Below, in pieces: positions 33,116 to 44,026 of a stretch of 64,000 bases of DNA. Origin of the DNA: Cephalotus follicularis (taxonomy: Eukaryota; Streptophyta; Magnoliopsida; Oxalidales; Cephalotaceae); assembly GCA_001972305.1 (NCBI GenBank), contig BDDD01001600.1, positions 124,001 through 188,000 of the forward strand. Direction: 5' to 3'. Made by a program: the position numbers and the translations under genes. How positions within the stretch are numbered: position 1 is the stretch's first letter; each line of letters begins with the position of its first letter. The notes beneath the pieces are model-generated. The model saw nothing but the letters and a program-made list of their open reading frames with translations. It was not told the DNA's origin and did not search any database.

Positions 33116-33196
33116 CCGTCGATGCCTAGCTATAAAGCGTCGACGCTTTCAGTGCTTAGGATTATACTGTCGACACTTTGTGACAAGCGTCGACGC
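33116..33196. repeat. GTCGAC-core palindromes near the 5' LTR end
   Basis: Sites at 33116, 33137 (perfect), 33167 and 33187 (perfect); intervals 21, 30 and 20. Confidence 0.85.
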
Positions 33197-33396
33197 TTTC
33201 TTCACTGTTTAATTAGTTAATTTAATTTTTTACATGTTTAGGAGTAGATTTTGATAATTGCCTTCAATTTTGCATATTTCGCCTAAGTTGGATAGATTAA
33301 AACCGATTTAGCTTGTTTCCTAGTGTTCGACCCGTTACTGCACAATCGTGTACTTGCGGTATAAATTTAAAACATTCAAAAATCGTGAACAAGTTG

Positions 33397-33412
33397 TTGG
33401 CGTCGTTGCTGG
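33397..33412 (+). other. Primer-binding site of the Athila-like element
   Basis: TTGGCGTCGTTGCTGG, five bases after the LTR end; the family PBS is TGGCGCCGTTGCCGGGGA-like, here with transitions. Confidence 0.7.
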
Positions 33413-33799
33413 TGAAATAAGTTCTTGATTAATTTTAATTTGTTCAACTGATTCATAGTATTTATTTTTATTTTTATTTTTATTTTCCTATTTTTGTGTT
33501 TGTCTAACAATTTCTAGCATAGTTTAATTAAGGTTCGTTCATAAGCTTTAAACAAACTTTCACATCCTAAACTTTTAACAAACCTTGATTGCGCTAAAAT
33601 TGATTTCTGCATAAGTTTTAATAATCTTAGTTTAATTTAGGTCTTTCATAAACTTTGATTTTAAAAAAAATCTACTTTAACCTTTCGTTTTCTGCTTTAG
33701 TTTAGGATTGCGTTCATTAGTGCGATTCCTTAGTTTATGACTGAGTGGGTGAGTGGTCCAAATAACCATCTTGAATGAATTAATAATCGGCAAGCAAAC

Positions 33800-35351
33800 A
33801 TGGCGGACGAAAGACCAATACAAACTCTGCGCGATAGATTCTATCCTGCGAGGACAGCGCAACCATCCTCTATCCAGTTGCCTGATCCTCAAGAGAACAA
33901 TTTTGAGTTAAAATCTCAGTTCATTAGCATGCTTCCGCACTTCCATGGTTTACCCAATGATGATGCATATATCTTCCTTTGTGAGTTCGAGGAGGTGTGT
34001 GCCCTCATGAAACTTCAGCAACTTTCGGATGACGCGATAAAATTGCGGTTTATAAATTTCTCTCTCAAAGATGGAGCTAAAAAGTGGCTCTACAATCTTC
34101 CTAATGGTTCCATCTCTACAAGAGACCATTTCACTATCTCGTTCCTCAAGAAGTCCTTTCCACTTCACAAAACCAATAAACATAGGAACGACATTCTCCT
34201 ATTTCACCAGCGACCCAATGAACCATTCTCTCAATGTATGAAACATTTTAAAGATCTTCTTTTAGAATGTCCTCATCATGGTCTAAACACGTGACATTTA
34301 TGCCAAATCATATAAGAAGTGATCGACTATCAGGCCAAGCAATCGGTCGAGTCGATGTGCCCTGATGGGTTCACCTCATACACCGATGAAAACGAGGCTT
34401 GAAATTTCCTTTTAGATTTGGGTGAGCAAACTAGGGAGTGAGAGTCCACTCAAGTTTCTGAGAGAGCATTGTCGAGTAAGAGGTACATTATAAAAGGAGC
34501 AATTGCTAAGTAGGCACAGCTAGATAGCCTCCTCACGAGATTAGAGTCGATAGTTTGGGGTTTCGCGCAAGTAAATCACATTGATCAAAGCACCCCTATG
34601 TGTTTTTGGTGCCAGTCACCAAATCATGTTATTGAAGAATGCCAAATTTTCATTGAAAATCAATACCCTCTTGAGAATGTGTTTTCAATGAATAAATACA
34701 ACCCGTATAGTAAAACTTACAATCCGGGTTGGCGAAATCATCCAAACTTCTCATGGAGTCAAAGGCAAAACCCGAGAGGACCCTCAAACTTTTTGGGTTA
34801 AAATTCTAATTTTTCTGGGCACCCTTCGAGCTTCGCTGCCCAACCTTCATACTTCGTTGGGCAACCTTAGAGTTTTTCTGGCCAATCTACCCCTCAGTAG
34901 ACCTTTCAAAGGTTTCCCTCGAATTCTAACAATATCTGACCATTCTTCCCACCATAAAATCAGTTTCAAAATCAACAATCACCTGGATTGTTGAACCAAA
35001 GGGAGGACACGTCTAGGATTTCCTCGTTAGAAAAAAGCGTGGAGCTTCTCATGAGCATTGTGATAACTAGTTAGCATAACATGAAGAAGCAAATTTCACA
35101 CTTGCATCTGCTTTACACGAAAGAGAGAAAGGCAAGATGCCTTCTCAGCCAGACCCGAATCTGAGGAATACCATGAACCATTCCTCTCACACCCAACCGA
35201 CATCGAATCTGCAGGTCTCCTCTTCCTTCTCAGGCCCATCAAAACAAGTTTTTGTCCTAAGGAATGGAAATGAATACCAACCAACGGATCAAACCGAAAA
35301 AGTGAGCGAGCAATTGGAAGAGTCCTCGCAAAAGAAAAATCAAATAAACCA
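33800..35351 (+). pseudogene. Athila-like gag, broken
   Basis: The first 164 codons (33800-34294) are intact: a leader ending in NNFELKSQFISMLPHFHGLP, then DDAIKLRFINFSLKDGAKKWLYNLP and 'FLKKSFPLHKTNKHRNDILLF', the conserved gag core that forms the particle shell. After a TGA at 34292 the homology continues with stops (EVIDYQAKQS-like, 34318). A CFWCQSPNHVIEEC zinc knuckle follows at 34601-34642, and Pro/Asn/Phe-rich linker repeats at 34690-34990. Confidence 0.8.
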
Positions 35352-36701
35352 TTGGTTGACTCCTTTGTGCAACCAACGAATTTAAGCGAGCAAGATGAAT
35401 CAAGGAAGGAGCAAGAGGATGAGAAGAAGAAACAACCGGTGGCGGTGCCCGAGCGTCCATACGATCCACCAGTTCCTTTTTCAAAGAGATTGCAAAATAA
35501 GAAAGTCCCAGCGATGGAAAAGATCATTGAAACATTTAAGCAAGTCCAAATCAATATTCCATTGCAAGAGGCCATTGAGCAGGTGACCTCTTATGCAAAA
35601 GTCCTAAAAAACCTATGCACTAAAAAGAGGATCTTACAAACTCCAAAAAAGGCTTTCTTGGCAGCCAACATTAGTGCGATGTTTTCGCAACCAATGGTGC
35701 AAAAGTATAAAGACCCTGGCTGCCCGGAAATCTCTTATGTCATCGGCAAAACCAAAATTGAACATGCTCTGCTCAACTTAGGAGCAAGTGTGAATCTGTT
35801 GCCATCATCGGTTTATGAGAAGCTTGGTTTAGGAAAATTGCGCCCGACCACGATGACTTTGCAACTAGTGAATAGGTCTGTGAAAGTGTCGCGAGGGAAA
35901 ATTGAGGATGTTTTGATCAAGGTTTGTGAGTTTTTCTTTCCTGTCGACTTTGTCGTTTTAGATACCCAGCCTGTTGCGAATCTCAATTATCAAATCCCAG
36001 TTATCCTCGCCAGACCATTCTTGGCGACTAGTAATGCTTTAATCAATTGTCGCAATGGTTTGATGAAATTAAGTTTCGGAAATACTTTCGTGGATTTTAA
36101 TATCTTCCACTTGGGAAAGCATCCGGCTGATTGTGATGAAGTGAATGTGATCCATTCAATTCCTGATCATATTGATACGTTCTTCGACATTGGTTTTGAT
36201 GGAAATTTCAGCGAGTCTATGTGGGATTTAGAGGATGTCGATGGAGGCGATTTCTTTGATGTGTTTAGTATGAAGCCATTAGAGGCAGTGGGCCCCTTGT
36301 CCACATATTTACCTAAGCCATCAATAGAAGAGCCTCCAAAACTTGAATTTAAAGAATTGCCCTCTAATCTGAAATATTCATTCTTAGGTAAAAATCAAAC
36401 TTTTACTGTTATTTTGTCGTCCGATCTTGCTCAAAGTCAGGAGGAGGAGGTTATTCACTTACTCAAAGAAAATAAAGAGGCAATTGCATGGACTATAGTT
36501 GGCATCAAGGGAATCAACCATTCTATTTGTAAGCATCACATAAATCTCATAGAGGGATCCAAACCCTCTAGAGAACCTCAGCGAAGGGCAAATCCAGTGG
36601 TGAAAGAAGCCATACAAAAAGAAATCTTGAAGTGGCTGGACAATGGGATCATTTATCCCATTTCGGATAGTCAGTGGGTAGTCCAGTCCACGTCGTCCTG
36701 A
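35352..36701 (+). pseudogene. Athila-like protease and pol N-terminus
   Basis: A 449-codon open stretch holds the linker, then the protease: ALLNLGASVNLLPSSVYEKL around 35766-35820, with Asn (AAC, 35775-35777) where the family has the catalytic Asp. The C-terminal protease motif is PVILARPFLATSNALINC. It runs into the start of RT (EGSKPSREPQRR, KEILKWLDNGIIYPISDSQW), after which the frame shifts by about 36690. Confidence 0.82.
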
Positions 36702-38032
36702 AGAAATCCGGAGTAACGGTAGTGCAATCCTCCACCAATGATTTAATTCAGACGAAGGTTCAAACAGGATGGAGGGTGTGCGTCGACTACCGTAAGTTGA
36801 ATACAACCACTTGGAAGGATCATTTCCCCCTTCCATTTATCAATCAAATGATGGATAGGTTGGCTGGTCATGAGTATTACTGTTTTCTCGATGGGTACTC
36901 CAGATACAACCAAATTCCCATCGCTCCACAAGATCAAGAGAAAACTACGTTCACATGCCCTTTTGGAATATTTGCTTATCGACGCATGTCGTTTGGCCTC
37001 TGCAATGCCCCTGCTACATTCCAAAGATGCATGATGAGTATTTTCTCCGATATGGTGGAAGATTTCCTTGAAGTATTTATGGATAACTTCTCTGTTCACG
37101 GTTCCTCGTTCTCTGAATGCCTTCATCATCTGAAATTAGTACTCAAAAGAATTCAGGAGAAGAATTTAGTGCTTAATTAGGAGAAGTGCAATTTCATGGT
37201 GAATAATGGGATTGTTCTTGGACATGTAGTGTCAAAAGAGGGAATTCAAGTAGATAAAGCAAAAATTAAAGTCATCAAGCATTTGCCTCCACCTCGTAAT
37301 GTGAAAGACATCCGAGCATTCCTCGGACATGCTGGCTTTTATCGTAGGTTCATCAAGGATTTTAGCAAGGTGGCACGACCCTTGACATCGCTCCTAGCAA
37401 AAGATCAAGAATTTTTTTTCTCTGACGAGTACCTCGAAGCTTTTAATCTCTTAAAGACGGAGCTCACTTCGGCTTCTATCATTCAGGCACCCATTTGGAC
37501 TGAGCCTTTTGGGATCATGTGTGATGCGTTAGATAATGCAATAGGAGCTCTTCTAGGACAAAGACTTAATAAATTGTCTCACATCATTTACTATGCAAGT
37601 AGGACCCTTTCTGATATGCAATTAAATTACACAACCACTGAGAAGGAGTTTTTAGCTGTGGTCTTTGCACTTGAAAAATTCTGGTCGTACCTTTTAGGAT
37701 CACATGTCATTGTTTATACTGATCATGTTCCGATTCGGTACCTAGTGGGCAAAAAGGATGCAAAAGCGCGTCTTATCCGTTGGATTTTGCTACTTCAAGA
37801 GTTCGACATGGAAATTAGAGACAAGAAAGGGACTGAGAATTTGGTTTCCGACCATCTATCCCGACTTTCCAATGCTCCCAAGGAAAAGGGTACGATCAAT
37901 GAAAACTTCCCTGATGAGCGGCTTATGCGTGTCGAGAATGAACCATGGTATGCGGACATAGTCAATTATCTCGCCACAGGATGTGTACCACCCAAGTGGT
38001 CTGCTCAAGATAAGCGTCGGTTTCTCTCGTAA
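36674..38032 (+). pseudogene. Athila-like reverse transcriptase and RNase H
   Basis: RT motifs: VCVDYRKLNTTT, FLDGYSRYNQIPIAP, FGLCNAPATFQRC, and the active-site box FMDN at 37079-37087, where the second Asp codon is AAC. A TAG at 37178 replaces the Trp of 'LNWEKC'. The frame continues with [30 protein letters not shown], then RNase [46 protein letters not shown]. The stop at 38030 precedes integrase. Confidence 0.85.
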
Positions 38033-38043
38033 GTCAAACACTT

Positions 38044-39257
38044 TTTCTAGGATGATCCTTACCTGTTTAAAGCATGTCTCGACCAGATTATGCGACGATG
38101 TGTTCCTAATCATGAGTGTCGATCTATACTCTCTTTTTGCCATGATCAGGCATGTGGTGGCCATTTTGGTCCAACAAAGACAGCAGCCAAAGTTTTACAA
38201 TGTGGTTTTTATTGCCCAACCATTTTTAAAGATGCTTTTTAGTATTATAGGGCTTGTGTGTCATGTCAATCTTTAGGCCGTGTGACCAAGAGAAATATGA
38301 TGTCTCTGACTCCGATTTTGACTGTGGAGATTTTTGATGTTTGGGGAATCGATTTTATAGATCCTTTTCCCAATTTTTTTGGGAATTTATATATCCTTCT
38401 GGCCGTTAACTATGTCTCAAAGTGGATTGAGGCGATACCTTGTTGAACCAATGACAACTCTGTGGTTGTCAAGTTCCTTAAGGAACATATCTTTTCTCCG
38501 TTTGGTACCCCACGTGCCATCATCAGTGATCGGGGTACCCACTTTTGCAATCGTTCTTTCGAAGCCTTTATGAAAAGGTATGGGATTACTCACAAGCTCG
38601 CTACACCATATCATCCTCAAACAAGTGGGCAAGCTGAGGTATCCAATCGCCAAATCAAGCAAATCCTAGAAAAAATGGTCAACCCTAGCCGAAAGGATTG
38701 GTCCACCCGACTCATTGATGCTCTATGGGCGTATCGAACAGCTTTCAAGATTGACCTTGGTCAATCTCCTTATCGACTTGGGTATGGTAAAGCATGTCAT
38801 CTTCCAGTGGAATTGGAACATCGAGCCTTTTGGGCCATTAAGCAATTTAATTTTGATTGTTCCACTGCGGGTAGTCATCGTGTCTCCAACTATCTGAGTT
38901 GGAAGAAATTCGAAATGATGCATATGACAATGCGAAGATTTCCAAAGAAAAAACCAAGGCCTTTCATATGTGCGGATTTTAAGGAAAAATTTTGAAGTAG
39001 GAGACAAGGTTCTTTTATATAATTCACGATTACATATGTTTCCTGGAAAATTGAGATCCCGTTGGGATGGTCCCTATGTTGTTAAAATTGTTTACTCACA
39101 TGGTATTTTTGAGATTTGTAAGCCAGGTACTAAAGATGCTTTCAAGGTCAACGAGCAGCGGTTGAAGAAGTTTCTCGAGTTTTTGGCTGCACCAATGGAG
39201 GAGGCCATGGACCTTCATGAGCCTCATTATTTCGAGCCTCCAGATCATATTCAGTAA
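38044..39257 (+). pseudogene. Athila-like integrase
   Basis: The zinc-binding module (HECRSILS…CHDQACGGHFG, …CVSCQSLG) lies at 38085-38275. The core has VWGIDFIDPFPN (first Asp), [12 protein letters not shown] (second Asp) and the [17 protein letters not shown] segment with Glu at 38636-38638. The GPF/Y-like tail runs to 39257. TAG/TGA stops near 38243 and 38444 and a frame change near 38970 inactivate it, but all three D,D,E residues are present. Confidence 0.82.
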
Positions 39258-40422
39258 ACCTTACCCCCAGCGTTCTTTTATTTATTTGCATTGTTTCGTA
39301 TATTTTTGCTCATTCATTATTATTTATATAGTTGTTTTCATTGCATTGAGGACAATACAAGCTTTAAGTATGGGGGGGGTTTTAGTACCAAGTTTATTTT
39401 AATTTTGAAAGTATGAGTAAATGTTGATATGCTTAGAAATATTAAAAACCCCATAAGAAAAAAAAATTCAAGGAAAAGAAAAGGAATACATCTCAAGGTA
39501 GGAGTTTGTGCGTGAAAATAAATGAATAAAATGAATAAAAAGACCAATCTTGTATGTCTTCAAAAATTTCATAAATCTTAGTAAGGAGGAGAACAAGGAA
39601 TTGATGTTATTGCATATACATATATAAAAAAATGAAGAAAAATGAAGAAAAATAATGTTTATTTTATCTCTTTGAATTCAGTCTTGGTCTGTAGCCTATT
39701 TGATTCGAGTAATTAAGCTTTAGGGGTGTTCTACACCTAGTTCCTTAAAGCCAACTGGTTTGAGAATAACTGGTCAAAAGCTCGCTGCATGGGTCTTATA
39801 GAAGCTTAAGAGATCAAGACATTGCATGAATTTAAGTTAGTAAAATTCCAAAGCTTCTTAGTAATTTGGTTGTCTGGTGTTTACTCCATCCATGTCATTC
39901 AAACCAACGGTAGTGGAGAAATGAGCTCAATGAAAAGAGAAAAAGAAAGAAAAAGATGTGTGTAAGTGCTAAAGTTCTTTGTCCGACTCCGAATTAGGAT
40001 TTTATGTTGTTAAGAATGCATATCTTGATTGGTTTGTATTTTATGGAATAACAGAAAATTCAGTAAAGATTCCTTAATTGAGATGTATTTTGATTCTAGA
40101 ACTTGGAACGAGATAATAAAATTTAAGTATAGGGGTGTCTATTAATTTTTAAGTAGAGATACATTTTGCCTATTGTCAAAGTTTTGATGAACTGAATTTT
40201 GTGTGTTTATTCGCCGGAAAATACTCACGAGACAAAACTCGTCCACTAGGACCACCTAGGGGTTTAACGGTTTGTTGCATGTGCTAAATGCAACCGTGAT
40301 TCCTACAAAAGTGAGTTGGGTTTTTGTTTTTGTTTATTGTTTTAGTTTTTGCTTTTGTGTTTTTGTTATAGCTTTCCATTTGGTTTGCTTGAGGACAAGC
40401 AAAGTTTAAGTATGTGGGTATT
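39258..40422 (+). other. Athila-like post-pol non-coding region and polypurine tracts
   Basis: There is no env-like frame. An internal G-run (TTTAAGTATGGGGGGGGTT, 39363-39381) and a second purine-rich AAAGTTTAAGTATGTGGG directly before the 3' LTR look like a duplicated polypurine-tract region. Confidence 0.6.
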
Positions 40423-40579
40423 TGTTTAGCATAAAAATATGTTATTTTAAATGATCTATTTGTTATATTTTATGCTTAGATCAGATTACTTGGGTTGTTT
40501 TTATTGGATTTGTAGGTACAAAGACTAAAGTATCAAACTGTAGTGAACTGGGTACAAAATGCGCAAATTACAGAACAAA

Positions 40580-40768
40580 GCGTCGACGCCTAGATTTAAA
40601 GCGTCAACGCTTACATACAAAGCGCCAGCAATTAATAGAAAAGCATCGACGCTTTGTCCATACTGTTGACGCTTAACACTCAAGTGCGGAACGAGCTTGC
40701 ATTCATGTTACCAAAGCGTCAACGCCAAGTGCACAAACCTACAACGCTTTCAACGAAAGCGTCGACGC
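40580..40768. repeat. Phased GTCGAC-core palindrome array, 3' LTR
   Basis: Sites at 40580 (perfect), 40601, 40622 (degenerate), 40643, 40663 … 40759 (perfect); spacing is 20-21 bp in the first five. Confidence 0.85.
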
Positions 40769-41499
40769 TTATGGCGACAACAAAAATGGAAAGTTTTAGA
40801 TTTTTTCTAGTTTTGTAACTAGGTTATTTTCTTTCCATTTTTTAGCAATTTTGTAAGTATAAATACATTATAAAGCCAGCCATAACAGTGTGTACAAGCT
40901 AGTGACAAGCTTTGTAGCCGCCTTCTTCTTCTTCAAGTTTTGTTAGCTTATTTACAATGTTTAGTAGCTAAACTCTCAAGATTTTTAAGGTTAGAACAAA
41001 GCCTAGATTGTATTGATTCAACTCCATTAATAAAATCCTTGAATTTTTGATTTGTTCTTCAATTATCTGCCTTCACACACACTTTGTCTGTCTAATTAAA
41101 ATTCACAAACACTTTGTCGGTGAATAAGGACATTGTTGAATGAATGGTTTTTAACGTAATCAATAGAGTCTACTCATACGGTTTGTCACGCCGAACACAC
41201 TCCGTATAGACCTAGCATGTCTACTCATATGATTTGTCGCCGCCGTCACACTCCATATAGACCTAACATGACTATTCATACAATTTGTCATCACAGTCGC
41301 ACTCCGTATCGACCTAGCTGTCGTTGGTTATCAAGATTTGATCAATCAAGTAAGTGAGTTGTTCAATATAATCTATGGTGAGTTTCTATTCCTTAAAACC
41401 GCTTTTATATTGCATATTTTATTCACTGTTATTTATTGATTTGTTAGTTAATAGATTGCATGCTTTAATTTTCGTTAGATTTCAATTCAGAAACATTAA

Positions 41500-41631
41500 C
41501 CGTCGACGCCTTGCTATAAAGCGTCGACGCTTTCAGTGCTTAGGATTATACTGTCGATGCTTTGTGACAAGCGTCGACACTTTTGTTGCCTTTAACTATA
41601 TTGTCGACGCTTTCCTGTATAGCGTCGATGC
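41500..41631. repeat. GTCGAC-core palindromes near the 3' LTR end
   Basis: Sites at 41500, 41521 (perfect), 41551, 41571, 41601 and 41622; intervals alternate 20-21 and 30 bp. Confidence 0.85.
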
Positions 41632-41825
41632 TTTCTTCACTATTTAATTAGTTAATATAATTTTTGCATGTTTAGGAGTTGATTTTGATAATTGCCTTCA
41701 ATTTTGCATACTTCACTTAGGTTGGATAGATTAAAACTGATTTAGCTTATTTCTTAGCGTTCGACCCGTTACTGCACAACCGTGCACTTACGGTATAAAT
41801 TTAAAATATTCAAAAATCATGAACA

Positions 41826-43477
41826 AGCCTCTCTATCCACATATTCCCTCAAATGTCCCTTACGGATCAAGTCATCTATCTGATTTTTTAACTGCCTACA
41901 CTCCTCCGTGTCATGCCTATGATCTCAGTGGTACCGACAATACTTGTATGTGTTCCTCTTGTCCACCGTGGATCTTAAAGGAGCTGGCCATTGGATTGGA
42001 ACTTGTTCTTTCTCTCCACAGCCAGTATTCTAGTTCGCGACTCTAGGATAGGGGTGAAAGTTTTGTAATTGGGGATCGTTGATGCCCCTTTTTGCTGGTC
42101 GGGCCTCTTAGAGAGTTTGTGTCTCAGGTTATCCTCTATAAGCTCCGGGCCCCCTTTCCTCTTGTGATGGTCCGACCAGTTGGTCTTCTGCTTTCTTGCC
42201 TTTAGGGCCTCCTCTGCATTTACGTATTTTTCTGCTATTATCAAGAGGTCTTCCATGTTAAGGGTTGGCTTCTTCATCAATGAGAAAGTAAATGTCGAGT
42301 TGTCTTTCAACCCGCTGTTCAAGGCTGCCAGAGCAAAAGATGGCTCCAAGTCCTTTACTGTCATAAATTCCTTGCTGAATTTGGTAAGGTAGTCTCTGAG
42401 GGATTCGTTCTTCCCTTGTACCACATTGATCAGATGATTTGAATTCTTTCTCTGAGTGTTGCTGTTGAGGAATTTGGTGACAAACACCTCAGTGAACTGC
42501 TCAAAATTTGCAACTGAATTTGGGGGCAGGATGGCGTACCACGTCTGGGCTGCACCAATCAGAGTTGTCGGGAGTCCTCCGCAAAGCACAGCATCTGATG
42601 CCTGGTGTACCAGCATGATCTGAGTGTAATAACACACATGTTGGATTTGGTCAGTGAACCTGTCGTACTCCTTGAGATTCGGGAACCGGAATCCTCTTGG
42701 AATATGCTCCCTCATTATCTCGGGTGTGAAGGGTGTGCAATTGATATTTCGTACCTCCGAGAGATACCCCTTCGACTGCTCGGATCCTCTGATCCTCCGT
42801 TCCATCTCAGCAAACCTTCTGTTCATGGCCTTCTCAATATCCTCTATGTTCCTAGTCTTGCTAGAAACCTGTGGCTGGCCTGCTAGTCTGACTGAGTAAT
42901 CCGACCTACTCCTCAGCCTGGTCTTAGTCCTACGGGAAGCGTAGGATCGCGCTCGGGTCTCCTCCTCCTCCAAAGGGTAATCCACTTACATTGGATCTTG
43001 CTCCAGAAGGTCTTGTTGGGGCTTATAACTATAATCCCTTGCATTTGACAACTCTACCCTCAGAGATGTATCAATCTATGTTCTCCTCCTCAAAGATGTA
43101 TCAACCTCTAACTGCCTTAGAGGACACATGGCCCTCCTCGACGGGTTTCGCCTTGATTATGCTCTCAGAGATGTATCAATCTCCGACCGCCTTGGAGGGT
43201 GCCTTGCCCCCCTTGTCTGGTTTTGCCTAGCCCATTGGGGTTGTTGTTGTTCTGAGGCTGGTCTGCTCGGTCCAGCCTGATCCTGAATTGCTGGTCGGCT
43301 TGGACCCGCCTGATTCTGGAGAGCTAGTCTGCTCGGACCAGCCTGGTTTTGGCTGGCTAAGTTATTCGCTAGCAATGCAGTGAGACGCTCCATCTCTTGA
43401 AAGAGCTGCTTGAATTGCTCGCCGATGATGGGAGCTTGCTCGAAAGCAGCAACTGGATTGGTTCTTTTCGGATGCAT
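41826..43477 (-). pseudogene. Tat-type gag
   Basis: From 43477 a Gln/Ala/Gly-rich N-terminus (repeated NQAGPSR units) runs to about 43160. The 336-codon frame 42985-41975 then holds the conserved gag core: PRGFRFPNLKEYDRFTDQIQH, AAQTWYAILPPNSVANFEQF, FLNSNTQRKNSNHLINVVQG, ESLRDYLTKFSKEFM. Below 41975 the zinc-like CRYH…[14 protein letters not shown] block continues with stops to the Athila junction at 41826. Gag would form the particle. It is interrupted between 43157 and 42985 and lacks a following protease. Confidence 0.82.
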
Positions 43478-43502
43478 GGTTTAACAACTTTTTGTTGCGT
43501 TT

Positions 43503-43520
43503 CCCACAGACGGCGCCAAC
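43503..43520 (-). other. Primer-binding site of the Tat-type element
   Basis: The minus strand reads GTTGGCGCCGTCTGTGGG directly after the LTR end CATCAACA; TGGCGCCGTCTGTGGG is a common Tat-lineage PBS/leader. Confidence 0.8.
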
Positions 43521-44026
43521 TGTTGATGTCGAAATCAACACCACAACAGTCTCTTACGTGTAAGGGTTTGATTTGTAGAGGAAAACGAACCGAATGCTCC
43601 GAGAACGATTTTGGGTTGAGTGTTTTATGATCCTCCCCGCACACGAAAAGCAAACTACACGAGGATCCATGAGGTTTCACTCTCGGGGACTCTCCGATGC
43701 TTAAGTCAGACAATAGGCAGAGAAGAAAGCACTAAGGTCCTTTAAGTCTTGAATTGACCGACCTGTGTAATGTATTGGACTGCGGTATTTATAGTGATGC
43801 ATAGATGTAACTCTCTTACTTGACTTGCAGAGATAATTATTGTACCCCTAGGAAACGGTCGAGGATCTCGCCCATTTTATTATTTGGCGCTCAAACGTTA
43901 TTAAGCGTTATCTTTTCAGATTATGAATGGCCCGATCACGTGTTTGTAGCTCTAGAGGACACTTGTCTCGCTTTTCCAGAGGACACACGATAATTTTGTT
44001 TATATAAAAATTTTCCCATGTCATCA
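43521..44026 (-). repeat. 5' LTR of the Tat-type element
   Basis: The plus strand runs TGTTGATGTCGAAATCAAC to CCATGTCATCA. It pairs with 22827-23329. Minus-strand TATAAATA at 43786-43793 is the likely promoter for the element's RNA. Confidence 0.85.

Larger units (their letters stand above)
31743..33391 (+). repeat. 5' LTR of the Athila-like element
   Basis: 1,649 bp, of which 285 bp is a MITE plus a 9-bp duplication; without these it is about the same length as the 3' LTR. It carries two palindrome arrays. Confidence 0.85.
31743..41825 (+). mobile_element. Athila-like Ty3/gypsy retrotransposon, nearly full length
   Basis: Two LTRs (31743-33391 and 40423-41825) start TGTTTAGCA and end TGAACA. 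A PBS, gag, and pol in the order protease-RT-RNase H-integrase lie between. RT/RNase H wording ([54 protein letters not shown]) is typical of Athila. Flanks AGCGT (31738-31742) and AGCCT (41826-41830) look like a 5-bp duplication with one change. It split the Tat element between its gag and its repeat zone. No env-like ORF is seen after pol. Stops and two lost catalytic Asp residues make it inactive. Confidence 0.88.
40423..41825 (+). repeat. 3' LTR of the Athila-like element
   Basis: 1,403 bp, TGTTTAGCATAAAAATATG to ATCATGAACA. It has about 45 bp (near 41581-41625) not present in the 5' LTR, made of one more pair of palindrome units. Confidence 0.87.
22827..44026 (-). mobile_element. Tat-type Ty3/gypsy element without pol, hosting nested insertions
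   Basis: Two ~0.5-kb LTRs in the same orientation flank the region. On the minus strand the order is 5' LTR (44026-43521), PBS, gag (43477 to about 41826), a non-coding repeat zone (31742-30611), an antisense ORF on the plus strand, polypurine tract and 3' LTR (23329-22827). An additional antisense ORF beside the 3' LTR is a known trait of the plant Tat lineage. No protease, RT, RNase H or integrase of its own is visible, so it would have relied on enzymes supplied in trans. Insertions: 24687-26646, 26974-29358 and 31743-41825. Flanking bases do not give a clear 5-bp duplication. Confidence 0.8.

Noticed and set aside
39217..39547. Env-like ORF after the Athila-like pol
   Set aside because: The frames are short, hydrophobic by base composition and straddle the purine tract; no signal peptide plus coat-like region is seen.
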